Positions 41,401 to 49,264 of a stretch of 64,000 nucleotides of DNA are shown one piece after another. The notes below the pieces were generated by a model. The model searched no databases and was not told the origin of the DNA. It was given only the letters and a program-made list of their open reading frames with translations. The stretch is taken from positions 868,001 through 932,000 of the forward strand of contig JADKHN010000001.1 in the NCBI GenBank assembly GCA_016721725.1. The letters are read 5' to 3'. Numbering within the stretch: the stretch's first letter is position 1; every line of letters begins with the position of its first letter. The translations under genes and the position numbers were made by a program. The stretch is from Chitinophagaceae bacterium (GTDB taxonomy: Bacteria; Bacteroidota; Bacteroidia; Chitinophagales; Chitinophagaceae).

Positions 41401-44315
41401 ATTGCTATGCCAATGGAGGAACTTATACGGTAACCCTGACCGTTACCTATAACGACGGCGTCATCAGCTGCACCAAGACGGCAACACAGACCGTGGTATA
41501 CACGCCGCTCAGCATCGCCATCAGCGGACCGGTTTGTTCAGATCAGCCGGTGACCTTCAGTTCCTCGCCGGGCGGATTTGTCACTTATGCCTGGAATTTC
41601 GGTGATGGCTTCACGGCTTACACTTCACCGATCGTGCATATCTACAGCGCAGCGGGGATCTATAATGTTACCCTGAGCGTGACCGACCTGCTGGGGAATA
41701 CCTGCACGGCCTCCAGGCCGGATACGGTACTGGCCGGCATCAGCAACTGCACCATCCTGCCCGCGTATCTTTGTCCGGGCACCCCGGCCACGCTAACCGC
41801 TCCCGCAGGTCCTTATACTTACCAGTGGGAAGTGCAGAACAACATGAATGTATTTGTACCGGCGCCGGGAGTGAACAATACCGCTACCTATACTACCCTG
41901 GTTCCGGGGTTCTATCATGTCATCATCACCAATGCCAATGGTTGTACCTGTACGTCCAATACGGTAGAGGTGAAAGCGGTGCCCAAGCCCAAATCCACCT
42001 TCAGCGTATCTCCTTCTAAAAACTTATGTGCGCCGGGTGGGATGATCACCCTGACCGGACCGATGATCAGTGGTTACACCTATTCCTGGATCGCCAATGG
42101 TAATTATGGCAGTCCGATAGGCAGCAGTCCGATCTTCATGACCTTTGTAACCTCTACCACGGTGTACAGCCTGATCCTCACCAACCAGTATGGATGCAAG
42201 GACACCTGTACGCAAACCATTACCGTCAACACACCGCCGGCGCCTCCGATACTGACCGGCTCAGGTTCCTGTGAAGGCGTGCCCATCACCATTTCAGTCA
42301 CCAACTACGCCAGTAACATCACCTGGAACACCGGCGCCTCCACTACCAGTATCACGGTTTACCAGGCGGGCACTTATGTGGCTACCTATACCGACCCGGT
42401 GACCGGATGCACCAGCACGGGCAAGTATGTGGTCAACAGGCGTCCGTCTGCCGGGTTGTTCCCGCATTATTGCGACAGCATCCCCTGTAATTGTATTCGT
42501 CCCTTCGTGCTCTATGCCCCCAACCCGCTGATCGGGGTATTCGCCTCCAATTATTCCATCAACTGGTATAATGGCAATACCAATGCTTTGCTGGGAAGCG
42601 GTAATTCGTATAACAACGGAGGTTTGGGTGTACAGACCGGCAGTTACTACATCATCATCACCGACCAGCTGACCGGTTGCAAGGACACCAGTAACAAATA
42701 TTCCATCGTGGTGCCCAAATGCGATACCTGTGATTGTAAGGGAAGCAAGTGGGGACCGATCAAGGCCACTCCCGGTGAACAGGGTCCGATCAAGGATGAT
42801 AATGCAAAAGCGAATGTGGCGGTGATCGGCGGCAACCCGGTCACGCTCAACTGCGGCGTGCCTGCAAAAATGGATTGCAATAAACCCTATACCCTCAATG
42901 CCTCGTATCTCTGTGCGGATACGGCCTGCAACGGGAAGGTCACTTTTTCACTGCAGCCGCCAACGGGTCTGCCCATTACCGGTACCCTTCCCTATACGTT
43001 CACGCCCAATCAAACCGGAACCTATATCCTGACTTTGTACGGATGGTGTGGAAACAAGATCTGTGACAGTTGCGTGATCGACATCATCGTCGATTGCAAG
43101 AAATGCGAGTGCAAAGGAAGCAAATGGGGAGAGAAGACCTATACCATCGACGGGGCGACAAAATCCTTCAATTGCCAAAAACCGGGCGACAAACCCATTG
43201 AGGTGAAATGCAAGACGACGGTGAGTGTGAATGCCAATTATAATTGCGCTGACCCGACCTGCAATGGCGCAGTTACCTATATGTTGGTTCAGCCTTCGGG
43301 AACTACGACCGGAAACGCGCCGGTAAGTTTTATCCTTAATTTGACCGGCATCTATACACTTACCTTATACGGCTGGTGCGGTACAACGATCTGTGACAGT
43401 TGCGTGATCTCCTTCAAGACCAATTGCGACACCGTGCCTGGCGCCTGCTGTCCGTACAATATAACGGTCAAGGATCCCACCATCCAGTTGTCCACCATCA
43501 GTAATCCGGATGCGACCGTGGCCAATGCCAATTTCGCGATCACCGGACCTCCGGGCAATCTCTTCACCGAGATCAGGGCCGAAGTGATGAGCTATAACCT
43601 GTTCAGTAATTTCAATAACGAATGCCTGAGCTGCAAGAGCTATCCATACACCTGGGCCAGTATCTACCAGGCCGGAACGGTCGGAGCCATACCGCCGAAG
43701 ATCACGATGTATAATTCAACGGCGCCTTCCTTCAATCCGGCAGGTAACGGAATGTATCAAAACCCCCGCGAAGTGGTGTGGACCGGCAACCCGCCATTCG
43801 CCCTGCCGAACAACCTGAATATCCAGTTCCTGCTGCCGCCGGCATCCATCATCGATTGCTGCGAGCTTACCGCGAAGATCTGTGTGAAATTCACTTTCCG
43901 GGACAAGGATTGCAAGGAATGTGAAGTCATCACTTGTTTTACCGTGGTGATCAAACCCAAGGGAGGCGGACATGATGATCCGGAGGTCTGTGAATGCAAG
44001 ATCGACCCGGTATTGTCGTACGAAGGAAATCCCGCCAAAAAAGTGAACTGCGGCGAAACCGTGAACCTGTTCCTGGGCAATATACCCGTGAACCTGAACC
44101 CGAACTTCACCTGCAAGAACCAGAACGGCAAGGATTGCGCTGGTTCGTCATTGACGGTGATGATCACGAGGCCGGATAACAGTTCGCAGATATTGTCGGG
44201 ACCCAATTATAGTTATACCTTCCTCTCCATGACCGGCCTGTATGAATACACCATCACCGGGAATTGCGGGGGTAAGAAATGCGAATGTAAATTCAAGGTG
44301 AATATTCCCAAATAA
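38466..44315 (+). CDS. giant PKD-domain and cysteine-rich secreted protein (1949 residues)
   Basis: Signal peptide at the start (HIMAILFTGIFMLAFTAVLN). The body is a chain of Ig-like modules; four are clear PKD domains by their YxWNFGD motif (near residues 178, 875, 963 and 1042: WNFGDPSSGPN, WNFGDGITAPG, WNFGDATTST, WNFGDGFTAY). From about residue 1421 come two modules starting CDCKGSKWG and CECKGSKWGEK, each with YGWCGxxICDSCVI, then a domain (about 1659-1835) matching the Cys-rich end of the upstream protein, and a last module ending CECKFKVNIPK. Cysteine content is high, pointing to disulphides outside the cell. The ending is not a known type IX sorting signal. It lies 6 bases after the repeat protein and 11 before the barrel gene; export through the barrel is a plausible but unproven idea. 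Confidence 0.85.
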   Translation: MKRNKITMKHIMAILFTGIFMLAFTAVLNAQNCNQPEIKAQEPDCYKSKGTDGPANPGGQGRSCTSASACVNQATAYTAGGGPWASYLWTITSGPATPPINPNATSANINITWPVVGTYILTLTVTDGAGNTYTRCIEISVKQKPVAAFTFAPNNACAGSVVNFTNGTVFSGTPAYNWNFGDPSSGPNNISQIEHPTHIFNSPGTYVVTLIAYSTMLVPNSNTNGQPGDSLTLVSCCADTISHTVTVAPGTLKIECISTVCAGSTKTYTAVGCASPIWGTPVGGTIQSTSGNTVTILWGNGNPQGQISVSCGGCTSYVTIPIVPTTPIITGSLSPCNPGSNSYSVPYLPGTEYTWTLTNVTTASNANNLLSTYPDNNTVWVNWPSTTDTYQLTINLNNKHLCCTSTASITINPRVKFAVNGPSTICAGQSGSFSTNPSGTFNWAANPILGVSPPTATSAASYTASFANTGTYVITATDVSGSFCNNTATTTTTVIPVPVPGTIQGPLVGCVGGQYAYNMSTAAPSGYYYEWTITNGTFQPGSLTTTTGDNVNVQWTSLSGTITVNLRQSASPFCNIPAGNITVTAATPGAITGTPNVCVDGTGTYSLSGGNLPSGTTVTWSISPASLGTIISGQGTTGPITIVWHGQGGPGPWGPATVSATTGCGNPTPFGGIMVSPKFTFSIIKTGLDICQPAGVTLTATGAPGGTTFNWVPGGPGQTITVSTPGSYTCTGTKGGCSFSQTYTVPDPFAIIPGTCGVGFCNGLATNEQLSVQVIKPGSGTFTYEWRSGTCASPGGILQTTTSASLSNSFTAPADGNYCVIVKYGNCTRCLDFVVKKVCCPNVNNPVITNTTQVTCDTYTFTGTTPNPTGATITWNFGDGITAPGASGVPITHTYSNAGVYCVTFCVGPPSPNPTNCTGNCAVTQAVVPIAANFSYKLGCNGCLDVTNLSAIYGNPAFVTYLWNFGDATTSTLQNPPQHCYANGGTYTVTLTVTYNDGVISCTKTATQTVVYTPLSIAISGPVCSDQPVTFSSSPGGFVTYAWNFGDGFTAYTSPIVHIYSAAGIYNVTLSVTDLLGNTCTASRPDTVLAGISNCTILPAYLCPGTPATLTAPAGPYTYQWEVQNNMNVFVPAPGVNNTATYTTLVPGFYHVIITNANGCTCTSNTVEVKAVPKPKSTFSVSPSKNLCAPGGMITLTGPMISGYTYSWIANGNYGSPIGSSPIFMTFVTSTTVYSLILTNQYGCKDTCTQTITVNTPPAPPILTGSGSCEGVPITISVTNYASNITWNTGASTTSITVYQAGTYVATYTDPVTGCTSTGKYVVNRRPSAGLFPHYCDSIPCNCIRPFVLYAPNPLIGVFASNYSINWYNGNTNALLGSGNSYNNGGLGVQTGSYYIIITDQLTGCKDTSNKYSIVVPKCDTCDCKGSKWGPIKATPGEQGPIKDDNAKANVAVIGGNPVTLNCGVPAKMDCNKPYTLNASYLCADTACNGKVTFSLQPPTGLPITGTLPYTFTPNQTGTYILTLYGWCGNKICDSCVIDIIVDCKKCECKGSKWGEKTYTIDGATKSFNCQKPGDKPIEVKCKTTVSVNANYNCADPTCNGAVTYMLVQPSGTTTGNAPVSFILNLTGIYTLTLYGWCGTTICDSCVISFKTNCDTVPGACCPYNITVKDPTIQLSTISNPDATVANANFAITGPPGNLFTEIRAEVMSYNLFSNFNNECLSCKSYPYTWASIYQAGTVGAIPPKITMYNSTAPSFNPAGNGMYQNPREVVWTGNPPFALPNNLNIQFLLPPASIIDCCELTAKICVKFTFRDKDCKECEVITCFTVVIKPKGGGHDDPEVCECKIDPVLSYEGNPAKKVNCGETVNLFLGNIPVNLNPNFTCKNQNGKDCAGSSLTVMITRPDNSSQILSGPNYSYTFLSMTGLYEYTITGNCGGKKCECKFKVNIPK

Positions 44316-44326
44316 AAATCATCCCT

Positions 44327-46054
44327 ATGCCTAAAAAAATTATAGGTGCGATCTGTTGTTGTTTATTCATGAGCCTTCCAGGGGCTGAAGCGCAGGATGT
44401 AAAGAAGTTGGTCGAGGTCAGCGGAACCGCGGGCATCAGTTATGAAGGTTACGGATTGAGCCGCAGGCCTTCGGGTTGGCTGGGTTACAGCCCACGTAAA
44501 CCCTGGAACCAGGTTCGCTTCAATTTTACGCCAACCTTCAAATTCGGCAAGAACTTCAGCCTGCCCTTCAATTTCAATTTCGCGGCCATCCCCACCAATT
44601 TCGCGGGGCCTTATGCCGGACTGGCCAAGCAGAACTTCGGGCAGTTCATCACCAACCCGATGAACAATTTCGGGCTGAACCCAAAATACAAGTGGGCCGA
44701 ACTGCAATTGGGAACCCAGTACCTGAAATATTCCGAGTTATCTACCGGTGATATCGGGGTTTTCGGCGCGGGCTTCGACCTTCGGCCGGGTGTTTACCGG
44801 ATCAAGTTCTTCACCGGGATATCCCAGCAGGGCGTGAATTTTTTCGCCGGCCCGCCGTCGGTAACGGGAGCTTATAAACGCCAGAACTGGATGTTCCAAC
44901 TGGGCGCCGAGAAAGAAGGCAAGTACCTGGTGGCTTTGAATTTCGCCAAAGGAAAGGATGTGGCCTCCTCATCGGCACCGCCTCCACTGACCGTTCGTCC
45001 GCAGGAAGGATTTGTGATGAGCCTGGTAGGGGATGTCTATTTTAAAAAAGGCTGGTATGTGAAGACGGAAGGGTCGAGATCCACCTTCACCAAGGATATC
45101 ACCACGCCCTACAATCCTTTGATCGATGATTTCAAGCCCTTTATCCGGGCCCGTACATCTACCGTTACGGATTATGCCGTTCAGGCCACCATGGGTAAGA
45201 AGTCGGCCAATTTTGACATCGGCCTAACCACCAAATACCTGGGCGCCGGATTTCAGACCACTGGATATCCTTACCTGCAACCCGACCGGCTCGACTATAC
45301 CGTCAATACCCGGTTCAATGCCTGGAAGAAAAAGATCAATGTAGTGGCCAGTGTGGGCCAGCGGGTGAACAATGTGAGCAATACCGCGCTGAAGGCAAAA
45401 CAATTCATCGGCAACCTCAACTGGTACACCCAGTTCAACGATCACTGGAGCCTGAACGTGAATTATAATAATTTCGGCTTCCAGTCAGCCGGCGGCATCA
45501 ATCCCTACGGCATCAAGAATGTGAGCAACGACCTGGGGGTGAATCCGACCTTCACCTGGATGAACACGAAAATGATGCACCTGCTCAGCATGAGTTATAA
45601 TTACAGCAAGTATGATGAGCGGGATGTGATCACCGGGCTGACCACGTCCAACAACACCCATATGGTTCTGCTGACTTATGTGCCCACATACCTGACGAAG
45701 GACCTGTCACCCGATTTCAGTGCCATGTACTTTTATAATGACGTGCCAGCGGCGAAGATATCCCTGTTCACCCTCAGCGCCGGACTGGCCATGCCTGCGG
45801 CGAAGAATAAACTGAGGTTGCGGGGACAGTTGCAGTACACTCTTGGAAAACTCAACAGCTTCAGCAGCAACAATAACCTGATCGCTTCCTGCAATGTGGA
45901 TGTCAAGATCGGGAAGAAACTCACCTGGACCAGCTTCATGAGCACCAACTATTTCAAATACGGGAACGAGATCACCCCCAATAACGCCAATTACCTGGAA
46001 AGCAATGTACGCACGGGCTTCCAATATCGTTTTGAACCCCGGAAAGGAAAATAA
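44327..46054 (+). CDS. outer-membrane beta-barrel protein of the surface operon
   Basis: 575 residues with a signal peptide (IIGAICCCLFMSLPGAEAQD). The whole sequence alternates polar and aromatic/hydrophobic residues in short strands with Asn/Gly turns (VRFNFTPTFKFGKNFSLPF, WAELQLGTQYLKYSELS, WYVKTEGSRSTF, NLNWYTQFNDHWSLNVNYN) and ends in YRFEPRKGK after an aromatic strand, as outer-membrane barrels do. No plug domain, TonB box or SprF/PorP signature is visible, so a gated or structural pore specific to this operon is possible. It is third of four genes, between the PKD giant and the one-repeat protein, with 11- and 12-base gaps. Confidence 0.83.
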   Translation: MPKKIIGAICCCLFMSLPGAEAQDVKKLVEVSGTAGISYEGYGLSRRPSGWLGYSPRKPWNQVRFNFTPTFKFGKNFSLPFNFNFAAIPTNFAGPYAGLAKQNFGQFITNPMNNFGLNPKYKWAELQLGTQYLKYSELSTGDIGVFGAGFDLRPGVYRIKFFTGISQQGVNFFAGPPSVTGAYKRQNWMFQLGAEKEGKYLVALNFAKGKDVASSSAPPPLTVRPQEGFVMSLVGDVYFKKGWYVKTEGSRSTFTKDITTPYNPLIDDFKPFIRARTSTVTDYAVQATMGKKSANFDIGLTTKYLGAGFQTTGYPYLQPDRLDYTVNTRFNAWKKKINVVASVGQRVNNVSNTALKAKQFIGNLNWYTQFNDHWSLNVNYNNFGFQSAGGINPYGIKNVSNDLGVNPTFTWMNTKMMHLLSMSYNYSKYDERDVITGLTTSNNTHMVLLTYVPTYLTKDLSPDFSAMYFYNDVPAAKISLFTLSAGLAMPAAKNKLRLRGQLQYTLGKLNSFSSNNNLIASCNVDVKIGKKLTWTSFMSTNYFKYGNEITPNNANYLESNVRTGFQYRFEPRKGK

Positions 46055-46066
46055 AACAACACCATC

Positions 46067-47029
46067 ATGAAAAAGACATTCCTCTTAATACTCATCAATC
46101 TTTTTGCGGTCAACCTCTTCGCCCAGCTCAAGATCGACCTGGTGATGAGTTCAACACCACCCGCCCAATTGTCGGAGTGGGGTAACCGGCGTGAAGTGCT
46201 TACCCTGATCGTAACCAGTCAGCCCGGCCTTAACATTGATTACAAGATCAAGGCCGAGATCAAGACCACCGATGGAACGGTGATCGGAACCTCCGACCTG
46301 GCCACGGTACCCGTATTCCGGAATTCTTCCAGTGCAACCATCTTTACTGCAACGGACGTACTGCCGCTCGACAAGATGATCTTCACCGGTAAATACAAGA
46401 ATTCCCTGCAGCGGACCGGGAAGCTGCCCAGCGATAATTACAGTCTGTGCGTTCAACTGGTGAGACCCATAGATTATACACCGGCCTCCGAGGTGAAATG
46501 TAAAACGTTCTACCTGGCTTCAACACAGTTGCCCATACTGATGAAGCCGTATAACGAAGAAGTGCTGGATGCAAAACAAGCCCAGACGGCGATCACTTTT
46601 CGATGGACCGCTTTATTGCCGCGGACCACAACACCGGTGAGTTACCGGGTTCAGGTTTTCGAGGTTTTGGAAAACCAAACACCCGTCCAGGCGTTAAGAA
46701 GCAATATGCCGTTGCTGGACCAGGAGGTGAAAGCGACCACGCAATATATCTGGCGGCCGCAAATTTCATTTATCTGGATACAGCCGGGTGATTTAGATGG
46801 CGATGGAACATTTGATCCGGTGGGAAAAATGAAAAAAAGTGAGACCGGAGCAGAAAACAATAAAACGGCAAACCCTAAATACCCGGGCAAGCCTTTCATC
46901 TGGACCGTACAAACCCTGGATGACCATGGTCTGCCGGTCACTCAAACTGATGGCAGCGGGGAAGCGAGAAGCGAGCCGGTCGTTTTCTTTGTGAAGGATA
47001 GGGCTAAGGTGAAAGATGAGAAGAATTAG
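46067..47029 (+). CDS. secreted one-repeat paralogue of the 36054 protein
   Basis: 320 residues with signal peptide MKKTFLLILINLFAVNLFAQ. It has the same order as the first gene of the operon: an N-terminal domain (IDYKIKAEIKTTDGTVIG, SDNYSLCVQLVRP, EVKCKTFYL), then one WTPL-type repeat (ITFRWTALLPRTTTPVSYR, VQVFEVLENQTPVQALRSN) and a short closing part (KPFIWTVQTLDDHGLPV). It lacks the Cys-rich C-terminal domain. The last residues are polar (KDRAKVKDEKN). It closes the operon and probably acts together with the barrel and the giant; binding of the N-terminal domain to the barrel is a guess. Confidence 0.78.
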   Translation: MKKTFLLILINLFAVNLFAQLKIDLVMSSTPPAQLSEWGNRREVLTLIVTSQPGLNIDYKIKAEIKTTDGTVIGTSDLATVPVFRNSSSATIFTATDVLPLDKMIFTGKYKNSLQRTGKLPSDNYSLCVQLVRPIDYTPASEVKCKTFYLASTQLPILMKPYNEEVLDAKQAQTAITFRWTALLPRTTTPVSYRVQVFEVLENQTPVQALRSNMPLLDQEVKATTQYIWRPQISFIWIQPGDLDGDGTFDPVGKMKKSETGAENNKTANPKYPGKPFIWTVQTLDDHGLPVTQTDGSGEARSEPVVFFVKDRAKVKDEKN

Positions 47030-47064
47030 CATAACATCTTGTTGAAGAATCTTATAAAATGAAT

Positions 47065-47395
47065 CGAGGGCTTTGGCTTTTTAAATAAGGGCTAAAGCCC
47101 TGGTTCATTTCATGATCCACCTCCCGGCTCTAAAGAGCCGGGCAATGCAAACTGACCCCAAGACATGATCTTAACCGGTCATTTTTCTTGGGTATTTTTA
47201 AGTCCAGCAATTTTTTAGGCTGTATTCAAATCAGAAAGCCACAAAACCGGGCGCACTTTCTGCTTCATTTTTTTTCCTCCCTTTTTTTTGCTCCTCCACT
47301 TCATGCTTTGCCTCGCCCTTCATGCATTTCCTCGCCCTTCAGGGCGAGGAAATAAAAAAAATCTTATCTCCCCGGGCTTTAGCCCGCTTATTTTT
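47065..47395. repeat. cluster of REP-like palindromes between surface operon and recX
   Basis: The 373-base gap 47030-47402 holds at least four palindromes: AGGGCTTTGG..CTAAAGCCCT (47065-47100), CCCGGCTCTAAAGAGCCGGG (47123-47142), CCTCGCCCTTCAGGGCGAGG (about 47332-47351) with a half-copy before it, and CGGGCTTTAGCCCG (about 47375-47388). GGCTTTAGCC-type palindromes are the kind often linked to REP-associated transposases; none is in the window. The first hairpins may terminate the surface operon. Confidence 0.75.
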
Positions 47396-47402
47396 GCATA
47401 AC

Positions 47403-47870
47403 ATGAACAAACAAAACCTTACCCCCGATCAGGCCCTGAATAAGATCAAGCACTACTGCGCTTACCAGGAGCGCAGCCACAGCGAGGTCAAGGAAAAGCT
47501 TTACGGATTTGGTTTACACCGGAACGACGTGGATGAACTGATCTCCCTGCTCATTGAAGAGAACTACCTCAATGAAGAACGATTCGCCATCCAGTTTGCG
47601 GGGGGCCGCTTCCGGATCAAGCATTGGGGCCGGGTGAAGATCCGCTATGAGCTGAAACAAAGGCAGGTGAGCGAGTATTGCATAAAGAAAGCGCTGGCCT
47701 CCATCGATGAGGATGACTATCAAAAACAACTTGAAACACTTTTTGAACAAAAATCAAAAACACTGAAAGGGGAGAAGAATCTCTTTGTCCGGAAACGAAA
47801 GATCCAGGATCATCTCATGCAAAAAGGGTATGAGCGGGAGTTGATCGTACAGCTATTCGGAAGATCTTAA
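47403..47870 (+). CDS. recX: regulatory protein RecX
   Basis: 155 residues from ATG 47403 (MNKQNLTPDQALNKIKHYCAY). Three three-helix repeats with the usual RecX phrases: QERSHSEVKEKLYGFGL, EENYLNEERFAIQFAGGRFR, HWGRVKIRYELKQRQVS and DHLMQKGYERELI. RecX binds and restrains RecA filaments. A longer frame from 47322 exists, but its first 27 residues come from the palindrome cluster. recA is not adjacent. Confidence 0.92.
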   Translation: MNKQNLTPDQALNKIKHYCAYQERSHSEVKEKLYGFGLHRNDVDELISLLIEENYLNEERFAIQFAGGRFRIKHWGRVKIRYELKQRQVSEYCIKKALASIDEDDYQKQLETLFEQKSKTLKGEKNLFVRKRKIQDHLMQKGYERELIVQLFGRS

Positions 47871-47931
47871 CCACAAAGAACACGAAGAATTTTCTTCAGT
47901 CGACCTCACTAAACGGTCTAAAGAAAAAATT

Positions 47932-48942
47932 TTATCGTATCGACCTGATATGATACCTCACCGATCTCCATTTATTGACCGCAGTATCCATATCACAGAC
48001 CAGGTCCTTGCGTTTATACAACCGGGGTTTGAAGAGACCCTCGGTTCGTTTTTGATTCTTTTCCAACTGGTCCAGGCACACCAGGCATCGGCTGAAAATG
48101 CCGATCGATATGATGTCCAGGAATTTCCGGATATCCCCGGGGTCATAATCGCTTTGATAAGCCGCCGTAGTTCCGATCTTTAACAGTGACAGAAATAAAG
48201 TACGGATGTTTTGGATCTTATCGGCAGTGGTCAGCAGCGTATCGATCCCGTCCTGCAGATCGGGATATACATCGAAGATATCATTGCTTAACTGCATCAG
48301 TCCTCCCAGGCAGTACAGCATCTTCTCTTCTCCTTTAGCCAGGGGATGACTGAAAGCCGTGCGGTAGAATAAAAGCGATTCGGCGCCTTTGCGCAGCGTG
48401 ATGTCCTGTATCTGCTGGTTATTGAGCATCCCCTTCTTTTGTTCTTTGCTCAACAACTGGGCGTGAAAGACTTTAAGCAACTGCCCCTGCATCTGCAATC
48501 CATCCGGAGCCAAAGAAAGGGCGGTGGTATAGAAATGGAGAAAGAGCTTTTCACTGGCGGTCTCGCCCTCTAAGCTGGACGGTCTTTCTACAAAGTCCTT
48601 AACGGCCTGGTCAGTCAATCGTTGCCGGTCAAAAAAATCATCCCCCAAGCCGGTCATGGCTCCCTGGCAGGTACTGGCCATCCTTTCCTGTTTCGTCATC
48701 CGACTGCCGCGAAGGGCGCAGAAAGCCTCACCCAGGATGGCGGGAACGGCAAGTCCATAGTAGCCCCTGAGTTTTTTGATATCCGCTTCATCGAGACTGC
48801 CGTCGTTCATTGATCTTAAGGGGCCGATCACCGGGTCGATCTTTTGGACTATGAATTTTTTTTGACGGCCCACCTGGTTGATGATCCTGATCAGCAACCC
48901 CGGCGTGCGCAAACTATTTTTCAGGCGTTCGGAGAATCTCAT
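47932..48942 (-). CDS. class I isoprenoid synthase-like protein
   Basis: 336 residues, all alpha. Two acidic motifs sit where class I terpene/polyprenyl synthases have their metal sites: DDFFD at 101-105 and NDIFDVYPDLQDG from residue 220 (N/D pattern of an NSE-like site), about 120 residues apart. Between them are long helices (EKLFLHFYTTALSL, LLFYRTAFSHP). This matches what is annotated in Bacteroidota as class 1 isoprenoid biosynthesis enzyme. The start MRFSERLKNSLRTPG is basic, no signal peptide. Substrate unknown: prenyl diphosphates are likely, but a non-catalytic role is possible. A UbiA-type prenyltransferase operon begins 1.7 kb away on the other strand. Confidence 0.7.
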   Translation of the reverse strand: MRFSERLKNSLRTPGLLIRIINQVGRQKKFIVQKIDPVIGPLRSMNDGSLDEADIKKLRGYYGLAVPAILGEAFCALRGSRMTKQERMASTCQGAMTGLGDDFFDRQRLTDQAVKDFVERPSSLEGETASEKLFLHFYTTALSLAPDGLQMQGQLLKVFHAQLLSKEQKKGMLNNQQIQDITLRKGAESLLFYRTAFSHPLAKGEEKMLYCLGGLMQLSNDIFDVYPDLQDGIDTLLTTADKIQNIRTLFLSLLKIGTTAAYQSDYDPGDIRKFLDIISIGIFSRCLVCLDQLEKNQKRTEGLFKPRLYKRKDLVCDMDTAVNKWRSVRYHIRSIR

Positions 48943-48989
48943 GGAACAACATACGTTTAACGTAAAGGTAAAGATAGGCGCTGGCCTTC

Positions 48990-49020
48990 AAAAGAAAACC
49001 CATTGCCTGGGCAATGGGTT
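48990..49020 (-). terminator. intrinsic terminator behind the 51-residue peptide gene
   Basis: AACCCATTGCC (48997-49007) and GGCAATGGGTT (49010-49020) make an 11-bp perfect stem with a 2-base spacer; on the minus strand it is followed by TTCTTTTG. It lies 22 bases after the stop of the peptide gene. Confidence 0.7.
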
Positions 49021-49042
49021 GATATGGAAAATAATATGGTGA

Positions 49043-49198
49043 TCAGTTGCAAATGCATCCCGGCCGGTTGGGACAAGTCTTTTTGAGCCTGGTCTGTGTA
49101 ACCTTCCCTTTTTTGGAACGTTTATTCTTTCCATTATCGGAATAAGATACCTGTCCGATCAGGACCAGGGCCAGTGAAAGCAAAAGTATTTTTTTCAT
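49043..49198 (-). CDS. 51-residue secreted peptide with Cys-containing end
   Basis: A short frame on the minus strand from ATG 49198 to TGA 49043-49045. It reads MKKILLLSLALVLIGQVSYS, a clear signal peptide, then a basic stretch DNGKNKRSKKGKVTQTRLKK and the end TCPNRPGCICN with three Cys. A terminator follows and an A-rich leader precedes. The signal peptide followed by a compact charged tail argues for a real gene. No family recognised; roles such as a small secreted factor or a hydrolase-inhibitor-like peptide are open. Confidence 0.6.
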   Translation of the reverse strand: MKKILLLSLALVLIGQVSYSDNGKNKRSKKGKVTQTRLKKTCPNRPGCICN

Positions 49199-49264
49199 AT
49201 CATGTCAATTAAGAAACGAAGAGCAAGGACCAAAACTAACTTTAATAATCCAAAAACGAAAACC

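Noticed and set aside
44327..46054. SprF/PorP-type or TonB-dependent receptor
   Set aside because: No PorP/SprF pattern, plug domain or TonB box could be seen; only a general beta-barrel can be claimed.
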